64,000 nucleotides of DNA from contig NZ_SRHX01000004.1 in NCBI RefSeq assembly GCF_004565475.1, positions 62,001 to 126,000 of the forward strand, written 5' to 3'. A model generated the notes under the pieces. The model worked only from the letters and a program-made list of their open reading frames with translations. It had not been told where the DNA came from and did no database searches. The stretch comes from Lonepinella koalarum. GTDB lineage: Bacteria; Pseudomonadota; Gammaproteobacteria; Enterobacterales; Pasteurellaceae. Both the position numbers and the translations under genes were made by a program. This document shows positions 8,782 to 19,444 of this stretch, piece by piece; position 1 is the first letter of the stretch, and every line of letters begins with the position of its first letter.

Positions 8782-9870
8782 TTAATCCGTCTGCGTACAA
8801 GCAGAAATAGCGGATAATACTAAGGATTTATCCATATCCGTAGTAACGTAGGCTTGCCCTAAGGTTTTGAGTAACACTAAACGAAGTTTACCGGCTAAGA
8901 CTTTTTTATCTCGCATCATATGCGGTAAATAATCCTCCGGCTGCATGGTATCTGGGCTAATGGTCGGTAAATTGGCGCGTGCTAGTAATTTTTCTAAACG
9001 TCCCACATCGGCTTTGCTGATATTGCCTAATTGTTCTGATAATGCCGCTGCCATCATCATGCCAACTGCCACCGCTTCACCGTGTAACCAGTTGCCATAG
9101 CCTAAATGGGTTTCAATGGCATGTCCAAAAGTATGACCTAAATTTAATAAAGCACGATCACCCTTTTCCGTTTCATCTCGAGCCACCACATCCGCTTTAA
9201 TTTGACAACAACGGGAAATACAATATTGTAAATCTGCTTGTTGCAGTGCGACTAAATTATCAATATGCTGTTCTAACCAGTGAAAAAATGCTAAATCTAA
9301 AATGGCGCCATATTTAATCACTTCCGCCAAACCGGCATTCACTTCCCGTTTAGGTAAACTGTTGAGTGTCAAAGTGTCTACAATCACGGTGATCGGTTGA
9401 TAAAATGCCCCGATCATATTTTTACCTAACGGGTGATTAACAGCGGTTTTTCCACCAACGGAAGAATCTACTTGGGCCAGCAAAGTAGTCGGAATTTGAA
9501 TAAATTTAATGCCACGTTGATAGCTTGCTGCCGCATAACCCGCCACATCACCGATAACACCTCCCCCTAAGGCAATCAATGTGGTATCACGCCCATGATT
9601 TTCTTTTAAAAGTGCAGTGAAAATCAGATCTAAAGATTGTAAGGTTTTGTATTTTTCCCCGTCTGGTAATAATACATTACTCACCTTACAACCGATGTTT
9701 TCGAGTGTTTTAGTGACCGTATCTAAATACAAAGGCGCAATGGTTTCATTGCTGACAATCATGACTTTATCGCCGGATTTTAGTGGATAAACAGACGGAT
9801 CTTTGAGTAAGTTTTCACCAATATAAATAGGATAACGACGTTCTTTCAATTCAACATTGACTGTTAACAT
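8782..9870 (-). CDS. aroB: 3-dehydroquinate synthase
   Basis: 362 residues, full length for AroB, the NAD- and Zn-dependent second enzyme of the shikimate pathway (DAHP to 3-dehydroquinate). Recognisable blocks are LPDGEKYKT, the glycine-rich [34 protein letters not shown], and the zinc-binding region [11 protein letters not shown] with HGEAVAVGM. It follows aroK by 33 bases and precedes dam, the usual aroK-aroB-dam operon. Confidence 0.97.
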   Translation of the reverse strand: MLTVNVELKERRYPIYIGENLLKDPSVYPLKSGDKVMIVSNETIAPLYLDTVTKTLENIGCKVSNVLLPDGEKYKTLQSLDLIFTALLKENHGRDTTLIALGGGVIGDVAGYAAASYQRGIKFIQIPTTLLAQVDSSVGGKTAVNHPLGKNMIGAFYQPITVIVDTLTLNSLPKREVNAGLAEVIKYGAILDLAFFHWLEQHIDNLVALQQADLQYCISRCCQIKADVVARDETEKGDRALLNLGHTFGHAIETHLGYGNWLHGEAVAVGMMMAAALSEQLGNISKADVGRLEKLLARANLPTISPDTMQPEDYLPHMMRDKKVLAGKLRLVLLKTLGQAYVTTDMDKSLVLSAISACTQTD

Positions 9871-9903
9871 ATTGCACCTTCTTAGATCCGGTTAAGGAAT
9901 CAT

Positions 9904-10431
9904 TTAATTTTGGAAATTATCAATTAAATCAATAATCTGATTCGCCATTAATTTGGCACTTTGTTCATCTGTCGGCAACACAATATCCGCCACCTCTTCG
10001 TATAATGGGTTACGTACTTTAGCTAACTCTTCTAAAACTTGGCGAACGTCATCTACGCCTTGTAATAGTGGGCGCTTTTTATCCCGTTGAGTGCGTTCAT
10101 ATTGCTTATCGACGGTAGTTTTTAAATAAATCACGATACCACGCGCCGATAAATGATTACGAGTGTCTTTCGACAGTACTGCACCGCCACCTGTGGAAAG
10201 TACCAGACCTTGACGTTGGGTTAATTCGCTAATAATGCGTTCTTCACGCTTACGAAACCCGGCTTCGCCTTCAATATCAAAAATCCAACCAATATCTGCC
10301 CCAGCACGTGTTTCAATTTCATTATCGGAATCAACAAATTCCATGCTGAGTTGCTGTGCCAACTGGCGACCGATAGTGCTCTTTCCTGCGCCCATAGGTC
10401 CAACTAAAAAAATATTACGTTTTTCTGCCAT
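9904..10431 (-). CDS. aroK: Shikimate kinase I
   Basis: 175 residues from the ATG at 10431. The upstream in-frame extension to 10515 is AT-rich and absent from the family. It phosphorylates shikimate with ATP. The P-loop GPMGAGKST is at residues 11-19, followed by the shikimate-binding DSDNEIE and the RKREE and STGGGAV blocks. In several gammaproteobacteria aroK follows the secretin gene of the pilus operon; here the secretin gene comE is 10 kb away and the upstream neighbour is xerD. Confidence 0.96.
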   Translation of the reverse strand: MAEKRNIFLVGPMGAGKSTIGRQLAQQLSMEFVDSDNEIETRAGADIGWIFDIEGEAGFRKREERIISELTQRQGLVLSTGGGAVLSKDTRNHLSARGIVIYLKTTVDKQYERTQRDKKRPLLQGVDDVRQVLEELAKVRNPLYEEVADIVLPTDEQSAKLMANQIIDLIDNFQN

Positions 10432-10629
10432 TGTTATTATCTTTTCATTATTATTAAAGTAAAAAATTGATCCAATATCGTAAAAATTTCTCAACGATAA
10501 AAAAAGGATCACCAAAACTGTGGAATTATCTCAATAAATGCCCTCGCTTTTCAACCTTAAATGGAAATTTATTTCATCATTTCACCGAATAGTGTCTATG
10601 GACATTTCATATTTCCCTAATGTTACTAC

Positions 10630-11523
10630 TTATCCCCTTGGGTGAAATTTTTCATGTAAACGTTTTAACCGTTCTTTTGCCACATGGGTATAAATCTGTG
10701 TGGTGGATAAATCACTATGCCCGAGCAACATTTGTACCACGCGAAGATCCGCGCCATGATTAACTAAATGCGTGGCAAACGCATGGCGTAAAACATGCGG
10801 CGACAGGCTTTCCGTATTAATTTCTGCTAAAACCGCATAATGTTTAATCCGGTGCCAAAAGGTCTGTCGAGTCATTTGTACTGCACGTTTACTCGGAAAT
10901 ACTACGTCTGAACTCTGTCCATTCAGCAACATAGGGCGACCATATAACACAAATTGATTCACCCAGTAAGCAGCTTCTTCACCCATGGGAACAATACGCT
11001 CTTTGTTACCTTTCCCCATCACACGTACCACACCTTGCTGTAAACTGATGCTATCCATGGTCAGAGAAACTAATTCGGTCACGCGTAAACCGGTAGCATA
11101 TAACAGTTCCAACATGGCTTTATCACGTAATTCAAGCGGTTCATCGGTACAAGGACATTCGAGTAAATTGCCTACCTGTTCTTCGCTTAAATATTTCGGT
11201 AAACGGCTGGGTAATTTAGGCGAACTTAATACCGCACTTGGGTCATCTTGGCGATATTGTTCACGATATAAATATTGAAATAATTTCCGCATCGCACTGA
11301 GTAAGCGTGCTGTACTAGTAGCTTTATAGCCTTTTTCGATACGCTCACCAAGAAATTGTTGTAAATGAATCGAATCCAACTCAATCAAACTCAAGGTGTG
11401 TTGCGATGACCAGTCCGAAAGCGTGGTAAGATCGAGACGATAAGATTGAATCGTATTATCCGACAAGCCTTTTTCTAACCAAAGTTCATTTAAAAATAAT
11501 TCAATAAGTGCGGTGTCTTTCAT
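10630..11523 (-). CDS. xerD: Tyrosine recombinase XerD
   Basis: 297 residues, 298 being typical. With XerC it resolves chromosome dimers at dif under FtsK control. The N-terminal SAM-like core-binding domain (residues about 1-90) is followed by the catalytic domain with the full R-K-H-R-H-Y set: GLRVTEL, GKGNKER, SPHVLRHAFATHL, LLGHSDLSTTQIYTH. The sequence follows XerD rather than XerC (for example LFLNELWLEKGLSDNTIQSYR at the start). It ends 13 bases before fadR begins on the same strand, so fadR-xerD may be an operon. Confidence 0.95.
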   Translation of the reverse strand: MKDTALIELFLNELWLEKGLSDNTIQSYRLDLTTLSDWSSQHTLSLIELDSIHLQQFLGERIEKGYKATSTARLLSAMRKLFQYLYREQYRQDDPSAVLSSPKLPSRLPKYLSEEQVGNLLECPCTDEPLELRDKAMLELLYATGLRVTELVSLTMDSISLQQGVVRVMGKGNKERIVPMGEEAAYWVNQFVLYGRPMLLNGQSSDVVFPSKRAVQMTRQTFWHRIKHYAVLAEINTESLSPHVLRHAFATHLVNHGADLRVVQMLLGHSDLSTTQIYTHVAKERLKRLHEKFHPRG

Positions 11524-11536
11524 GGGTTATTTTTAA

Positions 11537-12262
11537 TTACAAACCAAAATCTTCGGGCAAATTCTTTAAAATATCTAACCAAATTACCGCACTTCGTTCA
11601 CGATGTAATGCCATGCAAGCAGCCACTTGTTCACTGTCTTTCATCTTGCAGGCTTGTTGTAACGACATATAGAAGGTTAACGCTATTTGGCGAGACACGG
11701 GATTACAAAAAAATAAATGTGCTACTTGATGATACATTTGCTTAAAGCTGTTCAAAATTAAACCATATACTGGTTTATGTGCAATAAAAGTAAATTGACG
11801 GAATAAATAATAATCAAACTCTGCATAAGCTTGCGCATTATCTTCAAGTTCGCTTACGCTTTCGAATAATTTCAAAGAATCATCTGGATTCATTCTCACC
11901 GCTTCAGGAATATAATATTCCGCCATCTTAGTCCGTAATGATACCACATTCGCAATAATCGTTGGCATCACCCCACGATCGAGCTGAATAATTTTACTGA
12001 TAATATTCGGCCCACCGGTTTCCCAAATATTATTCACTCGAGTTGGTTTGCCATGTTGAATACTCAGCCAACCTTCACGAGCTAAACGTTGTAATACTTC
12101 ACGTAAAGTAGTACGAGTTACCCCGATTTTATCCGCCAATTCACGTTCCGCGGGTAAATCTGAACCGGCTGGGAAACGGTTATCCCAAATGCTTTGCACA
12201 ATATATTCTTCGGCTAAAGCAGCAGGACTTTGTGCTTTTAATAATGGTTGTTGATTCGTCAT
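11537..12262 (-). CDS. fadR: Fatty-acid-responsive regulator FadR
   Basis: 241 residues (E. coli 239). The GntR-type winged helix at residues about 10-75 contains PAERELADKIGVTRTTLREVLQRLAREGWL and the family-specific QHGKPTRVNN wing. The all-helical C-terminal domain binds long-chain acyl-CoA, which releases DNA. The gene is divergent from nhaB, the conserved fadR-nhaB-dsbB order of enterobacteria. Pasteurellaceae generally lack most of the beta-oxidation pathway, so its targets are probably few. A good operator match lies upstream of fadL in this window (40710-40726). Confidence 0.95.
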   Translation of the reverse strand: MTNQQPLLKAQSPAALAEEYIVQSIWDNRFPAGSDLPAERELADKIGVTRTTLREVLQRLAREGWLSIQHGKPTRVNNIWETGGPNIISKIIQLDRGVMPTIIANVVSLRTKMAEYYIPEAVRMNPDDSLKLFESVSELEDNAQAYAEFDYYLFRQFTFIAHKPVYGLILNSFKQMYHQVAHLFFCNPVSRQIALTFYMSLQQACKMKDSEQVAACMALHRERSAVIWLDILKNLPEDFGL

Positions 12263-12411
12263 ATTTGGCTACTTTTATTTAATATAGATCAAAAAAACTT
12301 ATAAAAAGAGTGAAGGTACTAGCAATTTTTTCATTTACAGGTAAAAATAGTAACCTATTATCGGTTTAAAGCAACAGATATGCAAAGCATATTTTTAAAG
12401 GATGTATTTAT

Positions 12412-13980
12412 ATGACGTATGTTCAAGCATTTATGAATAATTTTTTGGGTAAAAGCCCTAACTGGTATAAAGTTACTATTGTGGCATTTTTACTTATCAA
12501 CCCCGTAATCTTTTGGATAAATCCTTTTGTTGCTGGTTGGTTGCTGGTGGTAGAATTCATTTTTACCTTAGCCATGGCATTAAAATGCTATCCACTCCAA
12601 CCGGGCGGTATGCTGACAATTGAAGCCATCACTATCGGCATGACCAGTACAGAGCACGTTAAAGCCGAAATCATGGCAAACTTTGAAGTTATCCTGTTAT
12701 TAATGTTTATGGTAGCTGGCATTTACTTCATGAAACAATTATTACTTTATGTCTTCACTAAATTATTACTTAGAATACATTCTAAGATTATTTTATCTGT
12801 TTCTTTCTGTTTAAGTGCAGCGTTTCTTTCCGCATTCTTAGATGCCTTAACGGTTATTGCGGTGATTATCAGTGTTGGCATGGGCTTCTACGGCGTATAT
12901 CACAAAGTCGCATCGGGAGCATCCTATGAAGACTCCACAGATATTACCAATGACGATAAAATTAATCATCATCAACAAACTTTGGAAGATTTCCGTTCGT
13001 TCTTACGTAGCCTGTTAATGCATGCTGCCGTGGGTACCGCTTTAGGTGGGGTAATGACCATGGTGGGCGAGCCACAAAACTTAATTATTGCAGAACAATC
13101 TGGTTGGAAATTTGTAGAATTTTTCTTACGTATGGCACCAGTGACTATCCCTACTTTATGTTTAGGCATATTAACTTGCATTGTGGTTGAAAAATTCCGT
13201 TTGTTTGGCTACGGTACTAAGTTACCACGTAAAGTCTGGTCCGTATTAGCCAAATTCGATCGAAACCAAGAAATGAAAATGACATCGCAAGATAGAGTGA
13301 AATTGTGGGTGCAGGTATTTATCGGTATCTGGTTAATTATCGGTTTAGCCTTACATTTGGCTTCTGTCGGATTAATCGGATTAAGTGTCATTATTTTAAC
13401 CACCTCCTATTGTGGCATAACCAACGAGCATCAAATCGGTCGTTCATTCCAAGAATCCTTACCATTTACGGCTTTATTAGTGGTCTTTTTCTCCATTGTG
13501 GCGGTGATTATCGATCAACACTTATTTGCTCCACTGATTCATTTTGTGTTAAATGCCGCGGAAAATGTGCAATTACTTTTATTTTATGTATTTAATGGAT
13601 TATTATCAGCTATTTCTGATAATGTTTTCGTGGCAACGGTTTACATTAATGAGGCGAAACAAGCTTTAATAGAAAATTCGATTTCTGCACAACAATTTGA
13701 ATTATTGGCTGTCGCCATTAATACGGGTACCAACTTACCATCCGTTGCCACACCAAACGGACAAGCAGCTTTCTTATTCCTGTTAACATCTTCACTTTCA
13801 CCGCTAATTCGTTTATCCTATGGTAGAATGGTTTATATGGCATTACCTTACACTATTGTATTAACTCTTGTTGGACTGGTTTCAGTAGAGTATATTTTAC
13901 CCGGTGCAACTCAATGGTTAATGAATGTTGGTTTAATCGGTAGTCCACATATTCCGCTAGAACCCATTATGGCTCACTAA
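12412..13980 (+). CDS. nhaB: Na+/H+ antiporter NhaB
   Basis: 522 residues with about twelve membrane segments; E. coli NhaB has 513. It exports Na+ in exchange for protons across the inner membrane. The N-terminal [10 protein letters not shown], the [16 protein letters not shown] block, the cytosolic loop at residues about 165-200 and the segments [10 protein letters not shown] and [18 protein letters not shown] are characteristic of the family. AAAGGATG precedes the ATG. dsbB follows after 16 bases, so the two are probably co-transcribed. Confidence 0.96.
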   Translation: MTYVQAFMNNFLGKSPNWYKVTIVAFLLINPVIFWINPFVAGWLLVVEFIFTLAMALKCYPLQPGGMLTIEAITIGMTSTEHVKAEIMANFEVILLLMFMVAGIYFMKQLLLYVFTKLLLRIHSKIILSVSFCLSAAFLSAFLDALTVIAVIISVGMGFYGVYHKVASGASYEDSTDITNDDKINHHQQTLEDFRSFLRSLLMHAAVGTALGGVMTMVGEPQNLIIAEQSGWKFVEFFLRMAPVTIPTLCLGILTCIVVEKFRLFGYGTKLPRKVWSVLAKFDRNQEMKMTSQDRVKLWVQVFIGIWLIIGLALHLASVGLIGLSVIILTTSYCGITNEHQIGRSFQESLPFTALLVVFFSIVAVIIDQHLFAPLIHFVLNAAENVQLLLFYVFNGLLSAISDNVFVATVYINEAKQALIENSISAQQFELLAVAINTGTNLPSVATPNGQAAFLFLLTSSLSPLIRLSYGRMVYMALPYTIVLTLVGLVSVEYILPGATQWLMNVGLIGSPHIPLEPIMAH

Positions 13981-13996
13981 CCTATGAGGAAATTGA

Positions 13997-14536
13997 ATGC
14001 TAAATTATATTAAAGTGCTATCAAGCAAACGAACAATCTGGTGGTTATTATTCATTTCTGCATTTTGTTTAGAATTGAGCGCACTTTATTTCCAACACGG
14101 CATGGGTTTAAATCCTTGTGTCATGTGCATTTATGAACGTGTTGCATTATTTGGCATTCTCTTTTCTGGTTTCATCGGTCTCCTTGCGCCACGATTTATC
14201 TTAATGCGTTTACTCGCTTTAGTATTGGGTCTGTGGGGTGCCATTAAAGGTTTATTGCTTTCCATAAAGCATCTTGATTACCAAATGCATCCAAATCCTT
14301 GGGATCAATGTCCAGTGACAGTGGAATTTCCCAACACGCTCCCCTTAGACCAATGGTTCCCGGCGATATTCCATCCCACCGGGCTTTGCAGTGAAATTAG
14401 TTGGACATTTTTAAGTTTCACTATGGTGCAATGGTTAGTGTTTATTTTTGCGGTTTACAGCATTATTTTTGTGATTATCTTGCTCAGTCAATTACTCGGT
14501 GGACGAGTAAAAAATCGACGTAGATTATTTCATTAA
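13997..14536 (+). CDS. dsbB: Disulfide bond formation protein DsbB
   Basis: 179 residues, four membrane segments. DsbB re-oxidises periplasmic DsbA and passes the electrons to quinone. Both cysteine pairs are present: CVMC at residues 41-44 near the first periplasmic loop, and a second pair in the larger loop (DQCPVTVEF and HPTGLCSEISW). The arginine after the first pair (IYERVALF) fits quinone contact. It follows nhaB as in E. coli. Confidence 0.95.
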   Translation: MLNYIKVLSSKRTIWWLLFISAFCLELSALYFQHGMGLNPCVMCIYERVALFGILFSGFIGLLAPRFILMRLLALVLGLWGAIKGLLLSIKHLDYQMHPNPWDQCPVTVEFPNTLPLDQWFPAIFHPTGLCSEISWTFLSFTMVQWLVFIFAVYSIIFVIILLSQLLGGRVKNRRRLFH

Positions 14537-14595
14537 CCCTCAAATCAGTAAAAGTGCGGTTAAATCTAACTGCATTTTTATTTGTAGGACAAATT

Positions 14596-15312
14596 ATGAT
14601 TATTGGACCCTATATTAACAGTGTCACTATCATTTTAGGTGGGCTAATCGGTGCCTATCTTGGTGGAAAAATTCCCGAACGTTTACGTAATAATTTAACG
14701 CTGCTGTTTGGCTTATGTTCTGTTGCCATGGGGGTCGTGATGTTATCTCGCGTTTCAAGTATGCCTGCCATGATATTTTCACTATTAATCGGCACAATTG
14801 TGGGCGAAATTCTTTCTATTGAACATCTGATTAACCGAATTTCAACCATCGCTAAGAAAATGATTGAACGGCTGTTTCCACAACAGAAAAACGAACAATC
14901 ACAGGAAGCATTTCTACAAACATTTGTCGGCTTAATGATTTTATTCAGCTTTAGCGGAACCGGTATATTCGGGGCAATGCACGAAGGTTTGGTTGGTGAT
15001 AGCAGTATTCTGATCATTAAATCTTCATTAGATTTCTTCACTGCAATTATTTTTGCGACCACATTAGGTATTTCAGTTTGCATCATCTGTATTCCACAAA
15101 TTACCCTACAACTCATTTTAGCCTATCTCGCTGTGATTATTTTGCCGTTAATCACTCCGGAAATGAAAGCTGATTTTGGTGGTGTTGGAGGTGCTATTAT
15201 GATTGCTACGGGTTTACGAATTTGTAATATCAGAATGTTTTCCGTAGCAAATATGCTGCCATCTTTATTTATTGCGATGCCGATTTCGGCACTGTGGTTA
15301 CAGTTTGTTTAA
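14596..15312 (+). CDS. DUF554 (YqgA-like) inner-membrane protein, copy 2
   Basis: 238 residues from the ATG at 14596 (MIIGPYINSV). The 14 residues upstream in frame overlap an uptake sequence and are unlikely to be translated. It is a paralogue of the gene at 170-895: both have GPxxN near the start, a GGKIPERLR/GVKLPERVR block, FSGTGIFGAMHEG/ASGTGVFGSMNEG and a terminal VANMLPxL. The pairwise match looks like moderate identity over the whole length. It follows dsbB by 59 bases and ends in a strong terminator. The function is unknown. Confidence 0.85.
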   Translation: MIIGPYINSVTIILGGLIGAYLGGKIPERLRNNLTLLFGLCSVAMGVVMLSRVSSMPAMIFSLLIGTIVGEILSIEHLINRISTIAKKMIERLFPQQKNEQSQEAFLQTFVGLMILFSFSGTGIFGAMHEGLVGDSSILIIKSSLDFFTAIIFATTLGISVCIICIPQITLQLILAYLAVIILPLITPEMKADFGGVGGAIMIATGLRICNIRMFSVANMLPSLFIAMPISALWLQFV

Positions 15313-15315
15313 ACA

Positions 15316-15352
15316 AAGTGCGGGATAAAAAATGATTTTTTATCCCGCACTT
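15316..15352. terminator. Strong bidirectional terminator
   Basis: A stem of about 17 bp (AAGTGCGGGATAAAAAA at 15316-15332 with its complement at 15336-15352) closes on a 3-base loop. It separates the convergent DUF554 and ponA genes. The outer arm resembles an uptake sequence with one substitution. Confidence 0.8.
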
Positions 15353-15367
15353 CTCACGTATTTTTAA

Positions 15368-17974
15368 CTAGAATAACTCTTGTCTGGTATTCGGTGCATT
15401 CACCGGCGGTAAATGACTACCGCTACCCTGTTGCGAATTAAATTGCTCTATTACCGTAGGTGGCACATAATAACCTTTTTCTTGTACAAAAGCGCGTTTC
15501 GGTTCGGTACCTTCAATAAAATATTCGGTTTTTCCCCCACTTGTAGAAAGCAACCCTGAACCAGTATCAATCTGTTTTTCGACGATATTTGGCGGTATTA
15601 CATTCTCGCGTTCTGGAATATCTTGCAAGCTGGTCTTCATATAAGCAATCCAAGCTGGCATGGCACTACTCGCCCCAGCTTCACCACGACCGAGATTACG
15701 TTTATTATCATCAAAACCAATATACACCGCAGTAGTAATATTCGCCCCAAATCCAGCATACCAAGCTACTTTAGAATTGTTGGTAGTCCCTGTTTTTCCG
15801 CCAATATCTTGACGTTTAATTTCATTCGCCATACGCCAACTAGTGCCTTTCCAGCCTAATCCTTTTTCACCAAAAATCGCACTATTTAATGCACTACGAA
15901 TCAAAAAAGCCAGTTCACCACTAATTACACGTGGAGCATATTGCACTTGTGAACCTTGGGTTTTACTTTCTGTCATCACACTGATTTCATCATCTTTTAA
16001 TTGACCGTCTTTGCCGGCTAATTCTGGGTTCTCTTCTTCTGCCACATCCGCATATTCTGGCTCCACATTCACCACATTATTCTGAGCTAATGCCCCATTT
16101 TCTAGCGTCTTAGCATTTTCTTGGAAACCATCAATTTTCTCATTGGTGGCGCCATAAATTACGGGAATATCATCACAACTTAGACAAGCAATTTTGGGAT
16201 TCGCCACAAAAATTTCTTTACCGGTATTATCTAACACTTTTTCCACCAAATAAGGATCAATTAAGAAACCACCATTATCAAATACGGCATACGCTCTTGC
16301 CATATCTAATGGGGTGAAAGATGCAGCTCCTAACGCAAGAGATTCACTAGCGAAATATTGTTCTCGCTTAAAACCAAATCGCTCTAAGAAGTCAGCGGTA
16401 AAAGGTACACCAGCCATTTGAATAGTTCGAATGGCTATCATATTTTTCGATTGTCCTAACCCCACGCGTAATCGCATTGGTCCATCATAACGATTCGGTG
16501 AATTTTTTGGTCGCCATTCCTTTTGACCCGCTTTTTTAATCACAATCGGACTATCCTGCAACACACTAGATAGGGTCAAGCCTTTTTCTAACCCTGCCGC
16601 ATAAATAAACGGTTTAATGGTTGAGCCAACTTGAACTAAAGATTGCGTAGCGCGATTAAACTTACTTTGTTCAAAACTAAAACCACCCACAATAGCTTCA
16701 ATCGCTCCATTATCACTATTTAATGCCACCAACGCAGAATTCACTTCTGGAATTTGTCCTAAAATCCAGTCACCGTTATCTCGTTTACGCACCCAAATTT
16801 GTTCCCCTGTTTTTGGCGCTTTGCTCCCCGCCCAACTCATGGCAGAATTTGCTAACGTGATATTATCACCAGAACTGAGTAATAATTTAGCCCCCGTCTT
16901 ATCAGTAGAAAGTATCGCAGCGGGTACAAAAGGTTCTGAGTTTGGCAATTTACGCAATTCATCAATGATTTTCTCTGAATCCCATGCTGTATCACCTTTT
17001 TTCCATAACGTTACAGCACCACGGTAACCATGCCTCATATCATAGGCAATTACATTATCACGCACCGCTTTTTGAGCTTGATATTGATCCTGAGATAACA
17101 CCGTAGTATAAACTTTATAGCCCCGATTATAAGAAATATCTTCACCATAACGTCTGACCATTTCTTGACGCACCATTTCAGTGACATAATCGGCACGAAA
17201 ATCCAATTTCACGCCGTGGTATCTGGCCACAACAGGCTCTTGCATTGCACTATTATATTCTTGTTGAGTAATAAATTTAGTCTCTAACATCCGCCCTAAC
17301 ACGATATTACGACGATCCGTCGCGCGTTTTAAAGAATATAAAGGGTTCATCGTGGATGGCGCTTTTGGTAAACCAGCGATAACCGCCATTTCAGATAATG
17401 ATAATTCATCCAAACTTTTACCAAAATAAGTTTTAGCTGCTGCTGCCACACCATAGGAACGATAGCCAAGATAAATCTTATTTAAATACAGTTCTAAAAT
17501 TTCATCCTTGGTTAAAGCATTTTCGATTTCAATGGCTAATACCGCTTCTTTCGCTTTACGAATCAAGGTTTTTTCAGGGGTTAAAAAGAAATTACGGGCT
17601 AACTGTTGAGTGATGGTACTCGCCCCTTGTGATGCGCCACCGTTACTAATGGCAACTGATACTGCTCGAGCAATCCCCATTGGATCCACCCCATGATGTT
17701 CATAAAAACGGCTATCTTCTGTGGCAATAAAGGCATTGATGAGTTGTTTGGGTACATCCGCTAACTTCACCGGAATACGGCGTTGCTCTCCGACTTCACC
17801 GATTAATTTACCATCTGCAGTATAAATTTGCATCGGCTGTTGTAATTCCACCGTCTTTAAACTTTCTACATCTGGTAATCCTGATTTAATATGCATGTAG
17901 CCCAAACCCACCAGAACACAACCTAATATCACTATAGTGAGTAAGGTGCTTAATATTAATTTTGTGATCTTCAT
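15368..17974 (-). CDS. ponA: Penicillin-binding protein 1A
   Basis: 868 residues (H. influenzae PonA about 864). It is a bifunctional peptidoglycan synthase anchored by one N-terminal membrane segment (residues about 5-28). The glycosyltransferase domain shows the catalytic EDSRFYEHHGVDP and the QGASTITQQLARN and RKAKEAVLAIEIE blocks. After an OB-like insert, the transpeptidase domain carries GSTIKPF (the active-site serine in SxxK), GQSKN (SxN) and GGKTGTTN (KTG). It is divergent from comA across 116 bases, the order seen in H. influenzae. Confidence 0.96.
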   Translation of the reverse strand: MKITKLILSTLLTIVILGCVLVGLGYMHIKSGLPDVESLKTVELQQPMQIYTADGKLIGEVGEQRRIPVKLADVPKQLINAFIATEDSRFYEHHGVDPMGIARAVSVAISNGGASQGASTITQQLARNFFLTPEKTLIRKAKEAVLAIEIENALTKDEILELYLNKIYLGYRSYGVAAAAKTYFGKSLDELSLSEMAVIAGLPKAPSTMNPLYSLKRATDRRNIVLGRMLETKFITQQEYNSAMQEPVVARYHGVKLDFRADYVTEMVRQEMVRRYGEDISYNRGYKVYTTVLSQDQYQAQKAVRDNVIAYDMRHGYRGAVTLWKKGDTAWDSEKIIDELRKLPNSEPFVPAAILSTDKTGAKLLLSSGDNITLANSAMSWAGSKAPKTGEQIWVRKRDNGDWILGQIPEVNSALVALNSDNGAIEAIVGGFSFEQSKFNRATQSLVQVGSTIKPFIYAAGLEKGLTLSSVLQDSPIVIKKAGQKEWRPKNSPNRYDGPMRLRVGLGQSKNMIAIRTIQMAGVPFTADFLERFGFKREQYFASESLALGAASFTPLDMARAYAVFDNGGFLIDPYLVEKVLDNTGKEIFVANPKIACLSCDDIPVIYGATNEKIDGFQENAKTLENGALAQNNVVNVEPEYADVAEEENPELAGKDGQLKDDEISVMTESKTQGSQVQYAPRVISGELAFLIRSALNSAIFGEKGLGWKGTSWRMANEIKRQDIGGKTGTTNNSKVAWYAGFGANITTAVYIGFDDNKRNLGRGEAGASSAMPAWIAYMKTSLQDIPERENVIPPNIVEKQIDTGSGLLSTSGGKTEYFIEGTEPKRAFVQEKGYYVPPTVIEQFNSQQGSGSHLPPVNAPNTRQELF

Positions 17975-18090
17975 TCCAAAATTTACTCTTAATTAATGCG
18001 TTAATCCATTTTATTCATAATACTCTACTCCGATAGTATAAAGATTAACACTCCTAAGCGAAAGTAAAAATAGATATAAAAGGAAAACAA

Positions 18091-18906
18091 ATGGGAAAAT
18101 TAATCAAAAAAAATACCACTATTCAAGTAGGAATCTGGATAACCAAGCAATATTTCGAATTGGTTTGGTTTGCTCAAGATAAAATGACGGAAAATACACC
18201 GCACTTTTGCCGCGTTAATATTGATACACCTAATAGCATTCAAGCAACACTTGTCGAACACATGTCAAACCATATAAATATCCAACGACCGTTAGAAATC
18301 AAATGGGTTACCGCGATGTTACCCCATAAAGTATGGTCAAAAAGTATTATCCTACCCCATCATTTGAATGAAAACGAATGCGATCATCAATGCCGTTATA
18401 TCTTAGAAAATGAGCTACCCATTGCCCTAGATGAACTCTGGTTTGATTATATGACAACACCATTAAAACAGGGTTTACGTCTGGATATTTTTGCAGTTCG
18501 TAAAGCGGTTGGTCAGACTCGGTTAATTCAATTTCTTCCGTTAAATATTAAGACATTAGATACCGCGGTACATTGCTTATATCGTGCTTTTGGTTACTTA
18601 TTCAAGACAACCCCATCAAGCAATGACTTATTTATCTACCAAGATCAACAATCTACCATTTTATTCCGCCAAACACCGCAAGAGTGGCAAATTTTATCAT
18701 CTCCCAACCAAACAAACTTAACCGAATTATATCAACAATTTGTGCAACGTTATGAACAGAATATTGATAATATTTTATTATATTGTGAAACGAATAATAT
18801 TCAGTTTCATCAGCCATATCAACAGGTCACATCAGATATACCACTCATTCCGTTAGGTGCGGCACTTTGGCAAAAAGACTGGCAACAAAATGAAAACCGC
18901 ACTTAA
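18091..18906 (+). CDS. comA: Competence protein ComA (PilM-like)
   Basis: 271 residues. It is the first gene of the DNA-uptake operon and corresponds to PilM, the cytoplasmic actin-like protein of the type IV pilus alignment complex. Similarity to H. influenzae ComA is supported by length, by the position divergent from ponA, and by the order of the next four genes. Actin-like glycines are poorly conserved, as is usual for ComA. AAAAGGAAAA precedes the ATG. The gene overlaps comB by 17 bases. In H. influenzae the operon needs Sxy and CRP at a CRP-S site; I could not find a convincing one in the 116-base promoter region. Confidence 0.85.
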   Translation: MGKLIKKNTTIQVGIWITKQYFELVWFAQDKMTENTPHFCRVNIDTPNSIQATLVEHMSNHINIQRPLEIKWVTAMLPHKVWSKSIILPHHLNENECDHQCRYILENELPIALDELWFDYMTTPLKQGLRLDIFAVRKAVGQTRLIQFLPLNIKTLDTAVHCLYRAFGYLFKTTPSSNDLFIYQDQQSTILFRQTPQEWQILSSPNQTNLTELYQQFVQRYEQNIDNILLYCETNNIQFHQPYQQVTSDIPLIPLGAALWQKDWQQNENRT

Positions 18907-19444
18907 TTTATTACCTTGGCGGCTTGAACAACACCAACAACATAGCCGTCAAGGATTATGGCAACTTGGTCTATTTATCGGCTTGATATTTTTTACCTAT
19001 CTCGGTTTAGCACAATACGAACCATATTATCAACAGCAATATATGGAACAATTACAGCAAAAACAACACGTTGAATTACAACTAAATCAAGTTGAACAGA
19101 AAATAACGCAATTTCAACAACGGTTACAGCATAACGGCAAACAAAGTGCGGTGGAAATTTCTGCCGATTTGGTGGAAACCTTATTTCAGTTACTGACTAC
19201 CTTACCACTTGAACAAGGCGAATTGACTCACTTACAGTTTTCTGATCGTCAATTTACCTTGCAAGGTTTCACACAGAATCAGACAGAATTTGAGCAACTT
19301 CATCAATTTTTTAAACAATATCCACCAATCAATAAATTAAAACTGTCACAATTTGCACCGCAGTCTGATGGTCGCTTGCAATTTGAATTTCAGTTGCAAT
19401 TCGTTAATATGGAGAATCCAAATGCACTGGACGATACTGAATAA
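18890..19444 (+). CDS. comB: Competence protein ComB (PilN-like)
   Basis: 184 residues from the ATG at 18890. One membrane segment at about residues 24-42 is followed by a glutamine-rich coiled coil (QLQQKQHVELQLNQVEQKI) and a C-terminal ferredoxin-like domain, the PilN plan. It forms the inner-membrane alignment complex with ComA and ComC. The start overlaps the end of comA, and the end overlaps comC by 23 bases, so translation is probably coupled. Confidence 0.85.
   Translation: MKTALNLLPWRLEQHQQHSRQGLWQLGLFIGLIFFTYLGLAQYEPYYQQQYMEQLQQKQHVELQLNQVEQKITQFQQRLQHNGKQSAVEISADLVETLFQLLTTLPLEQGELTHLQFSDRQFTLQGFTQNQTEFEQLHQFFKQYPPINKLKLSQFAPQSDGRLQFEFQLQFVNMENPNALDDTE

Noticed and set aside
12263-12411. 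FadR autoregulatory site between fadR and nhaB
   Set aside because: No stretch with the CTGGTC-type arms was found in these 149 bases.
17975-18090. Possible CRP-S (competence) site upstream of comA at TGCGTTAATCCATTTT
   Set aside because: Only the first half TGCG fits; the second half lacks CGCA, so it is not distinguishable from chance.
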